Source: Microbacterium sp. MYb62 (lineage in GTDB: Bacteria; Actinomycetota; Actinomycetes; Actinomycetales; Microbacteriaceae). Taken from it: a stretch of 64,000 nucleotides of DNA. This document shows positions 1 through 9,610 of this stretch, piece after piece. Within the stretch, counting starts at the first letter, position 1. Every line of letters begins with the position of its first letter. The DNA is taken from the NCBI RefSeq assembly GCF_002979475.1, contig NZ_PCOY01000003.1:124001-188000 (forward strand), in the 5' to 3' direction. The notes under the pieces were generated by a model. That model worked only from the letters and a program-made list of their open reading frames with translations. It was not told where the DNA came from and made no database searches. Position numbers and translations under genes: made by a program.

Positions 1-703
1 AGCGGATGACACGGGCGAGCGTCTGGTTGTCCGCGGCCTCCGGGATCTCGCCGAGCAGAGCGATGTCGGTGATCTCCCCGAGCGCGCTCGCGCTGGCGAT
101 GCGCGTGGCGAATCGCCGACGCAACACCGCGAAGACGACACCGGCGACGAGTCCCGCCGCAACACCGAGCGCGACGTTGTTCCGGGTGTTCGGGGCGATC
201 GGCACTGTGGGTGTCCGCGCCGGCGAGATCGTCTCGATGCGCACCGCCGGCTCCCCGTCCGCACCGATCGGCGAGACGTTGCCGACGGCGACGGCGAGTT
301 CGCTGGCGATCGCGTTCGCCGTCTTCTGCGCGCTCTCCCCGTTCGTGTCCGTGACGCCGATCTCGATCACGACGGTGTTCAACGGAACGTTCACATCGAC
401 CCGTCGCGCGAGTCGGTTCGCCGTCTCGTCGAGACCGACCTCCTCGATGACGGGATCGAGGACGGTGGGCGAGACGACGAGAAGCGTGTAGGTCTGCACG
501 AGGCTCTGCACGTAGTTCGACCCCTGCAGCAGCTCGGTCGTGCTCTCGCCGCGAGTCGGGATCACCATGACCTGCGCCTCTGCGCGGTACTCCGGGTCGA
601 CGAACTGGGAGTAGCCGTACGCGGCTCCACCGCCGAGGAGCATGAGCACGATGATGACGACCCAGTTGCTCCTGAGCGACTGGAAGTAGTCCTGCAGTGT
701 CAT
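1..703 (-). CDS. Wzz/CpsC-type polysaccharide chain-length determinant, C-terminus cut by window edge
   Basis: About 234 residues are visible, starting at an ATG at 703 that follows a strong AGGGGGACGGGGA ribosome site. A membrane segment lies at about residues 14-32 (NWVVIIVLMLLGG) and a second at about 175-197, followed by basic residues. The extracytoplasmic stretch between them is typical of Wzz domains. The reading continues past the second helix (RFATRIASASALGEI), as in proteins that carry a C-terminal BY-kinase domain, but that part lies outside the window. In this family the protein sets polymer length and modulates the tyrosine kinase. The divergent tyrosine phosphatase at 821 supports this role. 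Confidence 0.85.
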   Translation of the reverse strand, partial: MTLQDYFQSLRSNWVVIIVLMLLGGGAAYGYSQFVDPEYRAEAQVMVIPTRGESTTELLQGSNYVQSLVQTYTLLVVSPTVLDPVIEEVGLDETANRLARRVDVNVPLNTVVIEIGVTDTNGESAQKTANAIASELAVAVGNVSPIGADGEPAVRIETISPARTPTVPIAPNTRNNVALGVAAGLVAGVVFAVLRRRFATRIASASALGEITDIALLGEIPEAADNQTLARVIR

Positions 704-820
704 GGTTCCCCGTCCCCCTCGGCGCGACCGCGCGATGTCTCGCGGTGCCTCGCGGCTCACCATTATCGCCTATGTTGGAAGAGAGAGTCGGTGCTGCCGA
801 CTCCGCATCGAGGGGAACAC

Positions 821-1474
821 GTGACGCACAGGCTCATCTTCGCCTGCGAGGCGAACATCTGCCGGTCGCCGCTGATGGAGCAGGTGCTGCGCTCGCGCGT
901 CGAGGCCGACCTGTGGGAGATCACGAGCGTCGGCACGCGTGTCGGGCCCGGCGACCGGCCCATGTGCACGGTCTCCGCCGACGTCGCCCTCGCTGTCGGG
1001 CCCGGGGACAGCACCGTCGAGCATCGCTCCACGGCGGTCGATGTCGAGGCGCTGCACGCGGCCGAGTTGGTCCTCACCGCGAGCCGTGCCGAGCGCTCAG
1101 CCATCGCGCAGCTCCTGCCCGAAGCCCGGTCGAAGACGTTCACGCTCCGCGAGGCCATCCACCTCGGCGCCGCGCCGCTCCGCTCCGAGGAGCTCACGGC
1201 CATCGCCGATCTCATCGACGACGCCCCCACGGAAGGGCTCGGCGCCTACGCCGCCGCCCTCCATCGCCGGCGCGGGTTCGTGGCGCCGCCCACCGCCGGA
1301 CGCACCCTGTGGGGGAAACGGCGACCGAACGCCCTGGACATCCCCGATGCGCACCACGGTGGATCGAGAGAGCATCGTTCGATGCTCGAGGGGACCGCAC
1401 GCGACGTCGTCGAGCTGCACCGACAGCTCGACGCGTTCCTCACCGCGCCGGTCACGGATCCCGCCGTCCGCTGA
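821..1474 (+). CDS. Low-molecular-weight protein tyrosine phosphatase
   Basis: The 217-residue protein begins at GTG 821, chosen over GTG 791 because AGGGG lies just upstream and the family begins a few residues before the P-loop. The P-loop CEANICRS fits C-x5-R-S, with Cys9 as nucleophile and Arg15 binding phosphate. The DIPDAHHG stretch near residue 170 may supply the general-acid Asp, though the usual DP pair is altered. The protein is longer than the common 150-residue enzymes. Beside a Wzz gene it probably dephosphorylates the matching tyrosine kinase and so controls polysaccharide output (inference from Wzb/Wzc systems). Confidence 0.85.
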   Translation: MTHRLIFACEANICRSPLMEQVLRSRVEADLWEITSVGTRVGPGDRPMCTVSADVALAVGPGDSTVEHRSTAVDVEALHAAELVLTASRAERSAIAQLLPEARSKTFTLREAIHLGAAPLRSEELTAIADLIDDAPTEGLGAYAAALHRRRGFVAPPTAGRTLWGKRRPNALDIPDAHHGGSREHRSMLEGTARDVVELHRQLDAFLTAPVTDPAVR

Positions 1475-1483
1475 GCGCACGCC

Positions 1484-2632
1484 TCAGGAACGGGTGCGAG
1501 ATCCCAGGAATGCGGCGACGGTCCGACGGTAGGCATCAGGTGCGAACCGTCCGAGCGCAGCATCCCGATCGGTGATGGCGACCGCTCGGCGCGTCTCCCA
1601 GTCGTCGCGCACCGTGCGGAGCGCTCGAGCGAGGTCCTCCGCGTCGCCCGGCACCACGAACGTCGCACTCTCGTAGGGGTCGATCGCCTCTCGAAGCCCG
1701 GCGATGTCGCTCGCGATCACGGGCCGCGCGGCCAGGATCCCCTCGACGGCGGTGTTGCCGAAGGACTCGTCCTGGCGCGACGGCACGACGAGGACATCGA
1801 CCTCGGCGAGCAGCGGCCAGATGTCCTGCTGGAATCCGAGGTACGCGACGCGGTCGTCGACGCCGAGTGCGGAGACTCGATCCCGCAGTCGTCGGTCGAA
1901 CTCCTCATTGCCGGAGAAGACATCGCCGACCAGATGGAGCTCGGCGTCGACGCCGTCGTCCGCCAGCCGCGCGAGCGCTTCGACAGCGACGTCCGGCCCC
2001 TTGCGGTGCGAGAGGCGTCCGACATATCCGACACGGAGCCGGTCGATGTGGGCTCGGGGCGGGGCGACCTCCTCGGGCGAGGCGACGCCGTTGGGGATGA
2101 CCGTCGCGCGCCGACCGAGCGCCGGGATCACCGCACTCACGGTCTGCAGCGTGAACCGGCTGTTGGCGATGATGCGGTGCGCGGCGAGATGCGGGGCGTA
2201 CAGCACGAAGTTCACGAGCCGGGAGGCCGAGGCCTCGGCCTCGTGCACATGGGTGACGGTGGGCACACCGGCCAGACGTCCGATGAGCGGCCACGACGGC
2301 AGGACGATCGTGCTGACGTAGATCGTGCGGGGGCGGAGGCGGCGGACGATCGCGACGGACGCCGCGATGCCACGGATCGCGTCCCTCAGCGAGCGGAGCC
2401 AGTTGCGCGGGTGCAGAGAGGACTTCCGCAGCACGAACATCGGCGGGATAAGGACCTCGACCCCGGCCGACTGCAGCTTCTCGACGAGCGGTCCGCGTTC
2501 CGGAAGGGCGGCGACGACGCGCTCGCCCTTTTCGCGCAGGCCCCGCGCGGTCTCCAGAAGCATGCGGTCTGAACCGAACAGCTCCCATCCCGGATGCACG
2601 AGCAGATACGGGGCACGGTTGTCGTCGGTCAC
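1484..2632 (-). CDS. GT4-family glycosyltransferase
   Basis: A 382-residue GT-B fold glycosyltransferase. The N-terminal acceptor half begins with PYLLVHPGWELFGSDRML. The C-terminal half has NGVASPEEV, the typical VGRLSHRKGPDVAVEAL strand-helix, and the E-x7-E donor-phosphate motif in ESFGNTAVE. It should transfer a sugar from a nucleotide donor to the growing repeat unit at the inner face of the membrane; neither sugar can be named. It is convergent with the phosphatase gene, with 9 bp between stops. Confidence 0.88.
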   Translation of the reverse strand: MTDDNRAPYLLVHPGWELFGSDRMLLETARGLREKGERVVAALPERGPLVEKLQSAGVEVLIPPMFVLRKSSLHPRNWLRSLRDAIRGIAASVAIVRRLRPRTIYVSTIVLPSWPLIGRLAGVPTVTHVHEAEASASRLVNFVLYAPHLAAHRIIANSRFTLQTVSAVIPALGRRATVIPNGVASPEEVAPPRAHIDRLRVGYVGRLSHRKGPDVAVEALARLADDGVDAELHLVGDVFSGNEEFDRRLRDRVSALGVDDRVAYLGFQQDIWPLLAEVDVLVVPSRQDESFGNTAVEGILAARPVIASDIAGLREAIDPYESATFVVPGDAEDLARALRTVRDDWETRRAVAITDRDAALGRFAPDAYRRTVAAFLGSRTRS

Positions 2633-2656
2633 GATCCCATTGTGCCTGCCGTGCAG

Positions 2657-2690
2657 GGAATCCGGTCCGCCTCGCGGCGGACCGGATTCC
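2657..2690 (-). terminator. Perfect 15-bp hairpin after the beta-helix gene
   Basis: Arms 2657-2671 and 2676-2690 are exact reverse complements around a TCGC loop. The hairpin lies 2 bp beyond the stop of the leftward beta-helix gene. No clear T-run follows, which is common for high-GC actinobacterial terminators. Confidence 0.75.
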
Positions 2691-2692
2691 TC

Positions 2693-5227
2693 TCAGCGTC
2701 CGCTGCCGAGCAGCACGGTCCCTGCCGCGACGCCGAGCAGGGAGCTGATCGCCGCCGGAAGCGGCCGCGCGATCGCCGTGTTCGCGGCGATGTCATCCCT
2801 CATCGCCGCGAACGGCTCCGCCGCTGCGGTCTGGGCATTGCGCCATCCCTGGTTCTTCGCGGCGGCGAGCTGGGCCGGTGTCTTGAACGTCTCATAGACG
2901 TTGCCGGAGCCACCCCAGGTGACCATGGACGGGCCGCCGGTGGAGCTGCTGAACAGGTTGCCGTCGATCGTCACGTTCCACGTGTTCACGGCGCGGCCCG
3001 TCGCCGTGTCGTGTGCGAAGATCGCCCGCGGCCCGCCGGCGCCGAACACGTTGTTGCGGATCGTGATGTTCCGGGTGATCCAGGTGACGGTGGGATCGGC
3101 CCCGGAGACGCGGGGGTCCCTGCCCACCTTGTGGGTCGCCTGACGACGCTCGTCCTGCATGAGGTTGATGTCGTGCCGCGAGTTGTTCCCGAGGTCGTTG
3201 TTCGTGATGAGCACGTTCTCGGAATCGAAGACGCGGATGCCCTCACGGTTGTTGAACGTCTGGCTGCGGGCGATGGTGACCTGCGAGGAGAGCTCGACAT
3301 GGATGCCGATCTCGGTGTTGTCGTTCGAGGTCACGTCGACGATCTTCACGTCGTAGCACGACTCGTCGAACCAGGTGCCGCTGCCGATGTTGCGACTGGT
3401 GTCGACGTTGCTCATGACGATGCCGCGGGTGCGGGTCACCTTCACCCCGCCGGCGACGGGCGAGCCGTTGAAGTGCTCGACGTTGTTGTCGGTCACCAGC
3501 GAGTCCGAGAACGTGGTGCCGTACGCCGTGGTGATCGACATGCCGAGCAGGCCGTTGCGCCGCACCGTGAGGTTGTCGATCGTCGCGCGGTCGTTGCCCA
3601 CGAACAGGCCGATCGTGGCGTTGTCCTCGATGACCATGTCACGCAGCGCCACTCCCACGTTGTGCATGCGCACCGTGCCGAGCACGTCGTACGAGGTGGC
3701 GTAGCGTCGGACGCCGAAGCCCTGGAGCACCGAGTTCGCCGAGCGCACGTTGAGCGCCTGTCCGAGATCGCTCGCCCGCACGTCCTTGCCGGTCGGATCG
3801 CTGCCGAGGATGAGTCTGTCGGTCGCGTAGTCGACGGCGAACGTGCCGGGCACGACCTCTGCCGCCGACGCCACCTGGCGCAGGGAGGCACCGTTCACGA
3901 ACAGCTGATCGGGGTGATTGGCCATCGGATGATTCGGATCGACGAACCACGACGCGTTGCCGTTGAGCATGTCGTCGTCGAACTCGGCCTTCCATCCGGA
4001 GCTGACCCAGGTGGAGCCCGACTTCGACCAGTTCGACACCTTGGACGACCCGTCGAACCACACGGCCTCGCCCGGGTAGGCCTGAATCGTCATGGTCTTG
4101 TTGAACGGGACCTCGACCGATTCGTGGTACTCCCCGGCGCGGACGACGATCGTCGATCCTGCGGGCGAGGCGTTCACGGCGGCCTGCACGGTACGGAACG
4201 GAGCCGTGGCGGAGCCCGTGGGCGATCCTCCGGCGCTCTTCACGTCGACGAACACGGCGCTCGCCGGCACGTCGTACCGCGCGGTGCCGACCACTGCCGC
4301 GCCGCGTGAAGCCACCCCTGTCCCCGGTTCGGGCTGCGGTTCCGGCTGAGGCTCGGGCTGGGGCTCGGGCTGAGGTTCGGGCTGAGGTTCGGGCTGGGGC
4401 TCCGGCTGGGGTTCGGGCTGCGGCTCCGGTGCGGGGGTCTCCGAACTCAGCGGACCCGCTGCGACGGCTGCCTCGATCGAGTCGATCTGGAGGTCGGCCG
4501 CCGCGGTGGCGCTGCTCGACGCGTATCCCCAGATGGCGAAGCCGCCAGCGCTGGAGAGGCGCTCACGCGACGAATCCGTCACGGACAGCTGCGGTGCGCC
4601 GGGTTCGGTGCCCGCCGGGGTGAGGCGGGCCTCGAAGGCCACGGCGTCCGTTCCGGTGACCGTGGCGTCGAAGGTGTACCAGCCGTCACCGAGGATGCTG
4701 AGGGGCACGGCGACGGACTTCAGCTCGGCCTCCACGCCTCCTCTGCTGCGGATCACGGAGAGCTGGACGCGCCCTTCGGCGTCGGTCACGAGCCGGACCC
4801 GATATGCGGAGCCATCGCTCTGCACGCGAGTCGTGTAGGCGTAGTACCCGCGGCCGCCGCTCTGATCGAGGCGGAGGTCGGCCGAGATGCGCACATCCTG
4901 CGCCTGGATGGACCGTGGCGTGAGGTAGGCGGACTCGCCCGGATTCAGCGTGATAGCGCCCGCGCCGTCGGCGACGCTCGCCACCGCGGCACGCGATGAC
5001 CACGAGGAGTAGTCCAGGCCGTTGTCCGATGTGCCCCACCCGGTCGGTGCGGTGCGGTCGAAGTCATCGGACAGCAGCACATCGGGAGAAGCGGTGTCCT
5101 CGGCGGCCGCGGGGGCGGCTCCGATGAGGCCGACCATCAGGGTCGCAGCCGTGACCGCCGCCATGACGATGGCCGGGGTTCGAGTAGGGGAGGGATGGGA
5201 AGGGGTCGTGCGAAGTCGCGAACGCAA
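2693..5227 (-). CDS. Secreted parallel beta-helix protein with PEPQ linker
   Basis: An 844-residue exported protein. A signal peptide covers about residues 1-42 (hydrophobic VMAAVTAATLMVGLIG, then AAPAAAE). Residues about 50-260 form a jelly-roll-like domain with alternating strands (SDDFDRTAPTGWGTSD at its start). A PEPQ-repeat linker spans about residues 265-303. The rest, from about 310 on, looks like a right-handed beta-helix: a DUF1565-like entry (GGSPTGSATAPFRTVQAAV) and many short repeats such as NVLITNNDLGNNSRHDINL. No sortase motif is seen. Secreted beta-helix proteins in polysaccharide loci often bind or cleave polysaccharide; catalysis here is not proven. An AAGGAGA ribosome site precedes the ATG. 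Confidence 0.85.
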   Translation of the reverse strand: MRSRLRTTPSHPSPTRTPAIVMAAVTAATLMVGLIGAAPAAAEDTASPDVLLSDDFDRTAPTGWGTSDNGLDYSSWSSRAAVASVADGAGAITLNPGESAYLTPRSIQAQDVRISADLRLDQSGGRGYYAYTTRVQSDGSAYRVRLVTDAEGRVQLSVIRSRGGVEAELKSVAVPLSILGDGWYTFDATVTGTDAVAFEARLTPAGTEPGAPQLSVTDSSRERLSSAGGFAIWGYASSSATAAADLQIDSIEAAVAAGPLSSETPAPEPQPEPQPEPQPEPQPEPQPEPQPEPQPEPQPEPGTGVASRGAAVVGTARYDVPASAVFVDVKSAGGSPTGSATAPFRTVQAAVNASPAGSTIVVRAGEYHESVEVPFNKTMTIQAYPGEAVWFDGSSKVSNWSKSGSTWVSSGWKAEFDDDMLNGNASWFVDPNHPMANHPDQLFVNGASLRQVASAAEVVPGTFAVDYATDRLILGSDPTGKDVRASDLGQALNVRSANSVLQGFGVRRYATSYDVLGTVRMHNVGVALRDMVIEDNATIGLFVGNDRATIDNLTVRRNGLLGMSITTAYGTTFSDSLVTDNNVEHFNGSPVAGGVKVTRTRGIVMSNVDTSRNIGSGTWFDESCYDVKIVDVTSNDNTEIGIHVELSSQVTIARSQTFNNREGIRVFDSENVLITNNDLGNNSRHDINLMQDERRQATHKVGRDPRVSGADPTVTWITRNITIRNNVFGAGGPRAIFAHDTATGRAVNTWNVTIDGNLFSSSTGGPSMVTWGGSGNVYETFKTPAQLAAAKNQGWRNAQTAAAEPFAAMRDDIAANTAIARPLPAAISSLLGVAAGTVLLGSGR
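4325..4431 (-). repeat. Pro-Glu-Pro-Gln coding tandem repeat
   Basis: A 12-bp degenerate unit (GGCTCGGGCTGG on the plus strand) is repeated about eight times in frame. It encodes a rigid PEPQ linker between the N-terminal domain and the beta-helix of the secreted protein. Such tracts vary in copy number by slippage. Confidence 0.85.
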
Positions 5228-5392
5228 CAGGGTCTCCTTGGGGTTTCAGCCCGCGTACACCGCGCCCCTCCAACCAGCCCCCTCCGGGCGTGATGGTGTG
5301 CAGTTTCGGTACGCACCGCCTACCCGGGAGGGGCGACGGCCAGGGGTCATTCTATACACGAAGCGCCACGGATCGTTGCCGAACCGAGATAT

Positions 5393-6739
5393 TCACGAAG
5401 GATCCGCAGGCTCCCGGACCACGACCATGCTGCGGATGAAGCGCATCTTCCCGCCCACCTGCGGAATGTTGTCGACCCGCTCGACGCTCACCGGGACGAG
5501 CCCCTTCGTCGCGTGACGGAGCTTGGCCATCGCCGCGTCGATCCCCGCCTGGGCGTCGTGCGCATCGCTCGGGATGCACCGGAGGGTGACGGCGTAGTCG
5601 GCGTCCTGGACGATCTCGAACTGGCGGATCGAGAGCGGTGCGTCGTCGAAGATGTGCCCGAGAGCACCCGCGATCGTCGTGCCATCCGGTAGCCGGACCG
5701 CGTCGGAGGACCGTCCCGAGATCGCACCGAGGCGGGGCAGGCCGCGCCCGCAGGAACAGTGGCCAGGGCGATAGCTGCTGATGTCGCCGAGACGGTACCG
5801 CACGATCGGGAAGACCCGGTTCGTCAGATCCGTGACGATGACCTCGCCCTCGACGCCCTCCGGAACGAGGCGATCAGCGTCGTCGACGATCTCGATGCGG
5901 CGTACGTCGGCGAAGACGTGCAACCCGCTCTGCGCCGCGCACTCCCCCGCCATCCAAGGGATCTCCGCCGAGCGGTAGTGGTCGAAGCACGGCGCCCCGA
6001 AGGCCTCCTCGATCTCGGCGCGGGTACCCGGCGAGAGAGGAGCGGCCGTCACGGCAACCGCTGCCGGAGGAGTCACGGAGAGCCCCATCCGCCGCATCCG
6101 CCGCACGGTGTCGAGCACACCCCCGCCGTAGCCGATGAGGAACCTCGGGTTGACCTTGTTCCAGCGCTGCGCGAACTCCCGCACGGCATCGTCGGTGATC
6201 TGGAACGCGTCCAGCTGCACCCGCCGCGACGGCAGCCATCCGAGGTCGTGCCGGATGCGCGCGGCACCGGTCATCACATTCCTGGTCACGATCCCGCGAT
6301 CATCCCAGGGCTTGACCCCCCACCACTCGAACAGGCGCCACTCGAGGGCCCGTGCGGGGAACCGCAGGTCACGCAGCAGGTGGAGGGGCAGACCGGTGCT
6401 GCCACCGGTCTTCGACACGACACTCGTGCGCGCGTCGGCCTCGTCGGTGCGGATGCCCGCGAAGTTCTCGCGCAGCATCCCCTTGTCGACGATCGGGAGG
6501 GAGGAGAACGCGGCGGGGTCGCGCAGATCGTCGTCCGTGAACCCGTGCGACGAGTAGAGGTCGCGGTAGAAGGCGCTGTGCCCGAACGCGAAGCGTGCGT
6601 GGGCGGCCGACCTCTCGGCGCTCACCTCCGCGACACCTTCCGGTGACAGCGCGTCCATCGCGAGGAACTCCCGGTACGCGGCCGTGCTGCTGCGTCCGCC
6701 CACCGCGGTCTTGAGACGGAACGCCGCTTCGCGCATCAT
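5393..6739 (-). CDS. CapK-like adenylate-forming enzyme (phenylacetate-CoA ligase superfamily)
   Basis: 448 residues from an ATG at 6739 that overlaps the TGA of the upstream glycosyltransferase (ATGA), so translation is probably coupled. Further upstream in-frame codons lie inside that gene and read as non-coding. The nucleotide-binding loop SKTGGSTGLPLHL is present, as is the Cys-rich CSCGRGLPRLG seen in CapK/PaaK relatives. These enzymes activate a carboxylate as an adenylate; CapK-type members sit in capsule loci and may add acyl or amide groups to the polymer. The substrate is not known. Confidence 0.8.
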   Translation of the reverse strand: MMREAAFRLKTAVGGRSSTAAYREFLAMDALSPEGVAEVSAERSAAHARFAFGHSAFYRDLYSSHGFTDDDLRDPAAFSSLPIVDKGMLRENFAGIRTDEADARTSVVSKTGGSTGLPLHLLRDLRFPARALEWRLFEWWGVKPWDDRGIVTRNVMTGAARIRHDLGWLPSRRVQLDAFQITDDAVREFAQRWNKVNPRFLIGYGGGVLDTVRRMRRMGLSVTPPAAVAVTAAPLSPGTRAEIEEAFGAPCFDHYRSAEIPWMAGECAAQSGLHVFADVRRIEIVDDADRLVPEGVEGEVIVTDLTNRVFPIVRYRLGDISSYRPGHCSCGRGLPRLGAISGRSSDAVRLPDGTTIAGALGHIFDDAPLSIRQFEIVQDADYAVTLRCIPSDAHDAQAGIDAAMAKLRHATKGLVPVSVERVDNIPQVGGKMRFIRSMVVVREPADPS

Positions 6740-7794
6740 GACCCGACCACCGTCCGTCCGCGAGGGCGGACTCCCGCCAGGCGTGCACTGAGAGCCGCAC
6801 GATATGCCGATGCGTGGGCGGCGCCGGCATCGTCCCACTCGCGCCGGGACAGATCCGGACGATCCGCGACGATCTCTCGCACCGCCGCAAGAGCATCCAC
6901 CAGGCCGGCGCCGTCGAGATCGCCGTCGTACATCTGCACCCACTCCGCGCCCACCTCTGCGGCGAGCGCCTCGTTGGGCGCGTTGCGCGGGACGAGCACC
7001 GGACGATCGAGGGAGAGGGCGGCGAGCACGCTGCCGGAGTTGTGCATGAAGCGATAGGCGAGCACCACGAGCTCGGAGCCGGTCACGAGCTCCACGAGCT
7101 CCGCATCGCTCAGGAACTCCAGCTGCAGGGTGACGTTCGGCAGATCGGCGACGCGGGAGCGCAGATCCTCGGCGAGCTCGATGCTCGAGGCCTTGCCGCC
7201 GATGACCATGCTGATCCCGGGATCGACCGCGAGCGCGTCGGCGTAGGCATCCACGAATCCGGAGACGCCCTTGTACCGGCGCACTCCGCCGAACGTGCCC
7301 AGGCGTCCGCGTACCCGGTCGGCGCGGGGCTGCACGCCGTACCAGTCCCGATAGTGCCCGTGCAGGATGAGCGTCTGCGCCGTTCCCGGAGGGAGCGGCG
7401 TGGTCTCGTTCAGCACGATGCGGTGGTCGGCCTCCCGGTCGATGCGACGCAGCAGCCAGAGCCTCGCTGCGTTGTCATCGGGGAGATCGAGGTTGTGCAC
7501 GGTGCGCACGACGGCGATCCGGCGGGAGAGGCCGTGACGCAACGCCAGCAGCGCGGTGAGCGCGTACTTCCCCACCGAGGAGACGGCGCTCGCGCCGTGG
7601 AGCTTGACCTCCGGCCAGTGCCAGTGGAAGACGTCGTACCGACCGAGCAGCGCCTCACGCCAGGAGAACCGCACGTGCTCGACGCCGTCGGTGGCGGCGA
7701 GGGCCTCGTCGAGCATGGTGATGTACGGATTGGTCGTGACGCGCGGAGCGCCGAACGACTGCATCACCCGGAGGGGCCGCTGCGGATCAGACAT
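6736..7794 (-). CDS. Glycosyltransferase, GT-B type
   Basis: A 352-residue protein with FHWHWPEVK near residue 55 and a C-terminal nucleotide-sugar half holding GTFGGVRRYKGVSGFVDAY and ELVVLAYRFMHNSGSVLAAL, as in GT4-like transferases of exopolysaccharide loci. It overlaps the CDP-alcohol phosphatidyltransferase gene by 8 bp and the CapK-like gene by 4 bp, so the three are probably one translationally coupled operon. Sugar specificity cannot be read. Confidence 0.8.
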   Translation of the reverse strand: MSDPQRPLRVMQSFGAPRVTTNPYITMLDEALAATDGVEHVRFSWREALLGRYDVFHWHWPEVKLHGASAVSSVGKYALTALLALRHGLSRRIAVVRTVHNLDLPDDNAARLWLLRRIDREADHRIVLNETTPLPPGTAQTLILHGHYRDWYGVQPRADRVRGRLGTFGGVRRYKGVSGFVDAYADALAVDPGISMVIGGKASSIELAEDLRSRVADLPNVTLQLEFLSDAELVELVTGSELVVLAYRFMHNSGSVLAALSLDRPVLVPRNAPNEALAAEVGAEWVQMYDGDLDGAGLVDALAAVREIVADRPDLSRREWDDAGAAHASAYRAALSARLAGVRPRGRTVVGS

Positions 7795-8530
7795 CGGCGG
7801 CCAGCCCGCGGATCGAACGGTACCAGCGCAGTGCCGCGAGCAGGAGCATCAGCGCGTTGATCACGGCGAGCGCCGTGTAGATGCCGACGAACACGGGCTG
7901 CCACCACAGGAGCGCGAACACCAGGCAGAGGAAGCCGTAGTCGGTCGGGATGACGGCGAGCGAGTAGAGTCCTCCGGATCGCCAGGCCTCCCGTGGCGCC
8001 TCCGCGGATCGCTCCGGGTGCTGCAGACGGTGGACGCGGCGGAGGAAGTCTGCGGCGATGATGCCGAAGAAGAAGACGTTGGCCGTGGCGGCGAAGGCCA
8101 GCGGAACGAACAACCAGACGTCGGGCAGCTCATAGAAGCGGAACCAGCAGACGAGCACCGCGAGGTGGATGGTCGCGAGCTTGATCGAGTCGAAGAAGTG
8201 GTCGAGCCACTCCCCGGCGAGCGAGCCGGTGCCCGTGAGCCGCGCGAGCTGGCCGTCGGCGGAGTCGAGGGCGTAGCCGAGCACGAGCAGCACCGACACG
8301 AGGATCGACGACCAGACGGCGGGCGGCAGGAGCGCGATCAGCGCGACACCGGTGAGCGTGAACACGGCGCTCACGATCGTGACCTGGGTGGGCGTCATCC
8401 GCAGCACGTAGGCCGTCGCCGCCATCGGCCGACCGAGTGGCCGGTTGATGTAGCGCGAGTAGGCCGCCGCCCCCTTGGACGACTTCTGCGCCTCTTTCAA
8501 GCGACTCATCGCCGCACGGATCTCTGACAC
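7787..8530 (-). CDS. CDP-alcohol phosphatidyltransferase family protein
   Basis: 247 residues from GTG 8530, chosen because GGGGGGA lies 6 nt upstream; earlier in-frame codons lack a ribosome site. The family motif D-x2-DG-x2-AR-x8-G-x3-D-x3-D is complete (DSADGQLAR ... GEWLDHFFD). Five or six membrane helices follow the pattern of the family. It transfers a phospho-alcohol from a CDP-alcohol to an acceptor in the membrane. With the TagD-like gene at 12892 making a CDP-polyol, it may decorate a lipid or polymer with phosphoglycerol (inference) rather than make ordinary phospholipid. Confidence 0.85.
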   Translation of the reverse strand: MSEIRAAMSRLKEAQKSSKGAAAYSRYINRPLGRPMAATAYVLRMTPTQVTIVSAVFTLTGVALIALLPPAVWSSILVSVLLVLGYALDSADGQLARLTGTGSLAGEWLDHFFDSIKLATIHLAVLVCWFRFYELPDVWLFVPLAFAATANVFFFGIIAADFLRRVHRLQHPERSAEAPREAWRSGGLYSLAVIPTDYGFLCLVFALLWWQPVFVGIYTALAVINALMLLLAALRWYRSIRGLAADV

Positions 8531-8625
8531 GACATCTCCCCCCAGGCGGCGTCGAATGTAGCCTTCACTATATCGACAGGTTCGCGCGCGACTCACGGAG
8601 ATGTGCGACCGGGGAAGGAACAGGG

Positions 8626-9555
8626 ATGAGCGAGCGCGCTCTTGCCGTCGTCGTCGTCAACTACGGTGCGACGGCCCTGCTGGAGGTCAACCTCGTCGCG
8701 ACGGCGGAGGCGCTCCCGGACGCGCGCATCGTCGTCGTCGACAACCTGTCCTCCCTCGAGGAGCGCGAGCGGGTCGAGCGTCTCTGCTCGCAGCACGGCT
8801 GGGACCTCGTCCCGATGTCGACGAACGCCGGATTCGGCGGCGGAGTGAACGCGGGAGCCGCGCACGCCTTCCGCGTCGGCGGTGCCACGGATCTCCTCCT
8901 GCTCAATCCGGATGCCCGCATCGACGCGCTTTCGACGAGTGCATTGCTCGACGCGACCTCTGACGGCACGACGCTGGCGTCCCCGCGGGTGGAGGACGCC
9001 GGCGGCAAGACCTGGTTCGCCGGGATGGACGTCTATCTGGATGACGGGTCCATGGGCGGTCCGCGGCGACGCCGGGAACAGCCGTCCGCCCGCCGGCTGC
9101 CGTGGATCAGCGGCGCGTGCATGCTGGTGCCGCACGCGGTGTGGGACCTCGTCGGAGGCTTCGACGAGGACTACTTCCTCTACTGGGAGGATGTCGACAT
9201 CTCGGTCCGCGCGGCACGGCTCGGCGCCAGACTGCTCGTGGTCGACAGCGCGCTCGCGGTTCATGATGAGGGCGGGACCCATCGGTCGCAGGATCAGCGG
9301 CCGGAAGCGAAGTCGGAGCTGTACTACTACTACAACATCCGCAACCGGCTCCTCTTCGCGTCGTCGCAGCTCGACGCGAAGGATGCGGCGGCCTGGGAGC
9401 GCACGGCGTGGAGGAATGCCAGGGAGGTGCTCCTCCGCGGCGGACGTCGGCAGTTCCTCCGTCCGCTCCCCCCGCTGCGCGCCGCGTGGCGGGGAGTGCG
9501 CGACGGGAGACGTCTGATGGCACGCGCTCGGTCACGCCAGGGCGCTGAGGTCTAA
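8626..9555 (+). CDS. GT2-family glycosyltransferase (rhamnosyltransferase-like)
   Basis: 309 residues, starting at ATG 8626 after GGGGAAGGAACAGGG. A GT-A fold is shown by the N-terminal VVVNYGATALLEVNL, the metal-binding LLLLNPDARID (DxD-like), and the acceptor-site DEDYFLYWEDVDIS with its ED pair. This pattern matches WbbL/RfbF-type rhamnosyltransferases. It reads divergently from the phosphatidyltransferase operon, so 8531-8625 should hold promoters for both. Confidence 0.87.
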   Translation: MSERALAVVVVNYGATALLEVNLVATAEALPDARIVVVDNLSSLEERERVERLCSQHGWDLVPMSTNAGFGGGVNAGAAHAFRVGGATDLLLLNPDARIDALSTSALLDATSDGTTLASPRVEDAGGKTWFAGMDVYLDDGSMGGPRRRREQPSARRLPWISGACMLVPHAVWDLVGGFDEDYFLYWEDVDISVRAARLGARLLVVDSALAVHDEGGTHRSQDQRPEAKSELYYYYNIRNRLLFASSQLDAKDAAAWERTAWRNAREVLLRGGRRQFLRPLPPLRAAWRGVRDGRRLMARARSRQGAEV

Positions 9556-9610
9556 ACTCGGATGACCGTCGCTCGCGCACCGCGAGGACGCGGGGCGAGG
9601 TGGGGATCAC

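Noticed and set aside
4325..4431. The short tandem repeats in the beta-helix gene as a CRISPR array
   Set aside because: Units are 12 bp without spacers and encode a PEPQ linker in frame.
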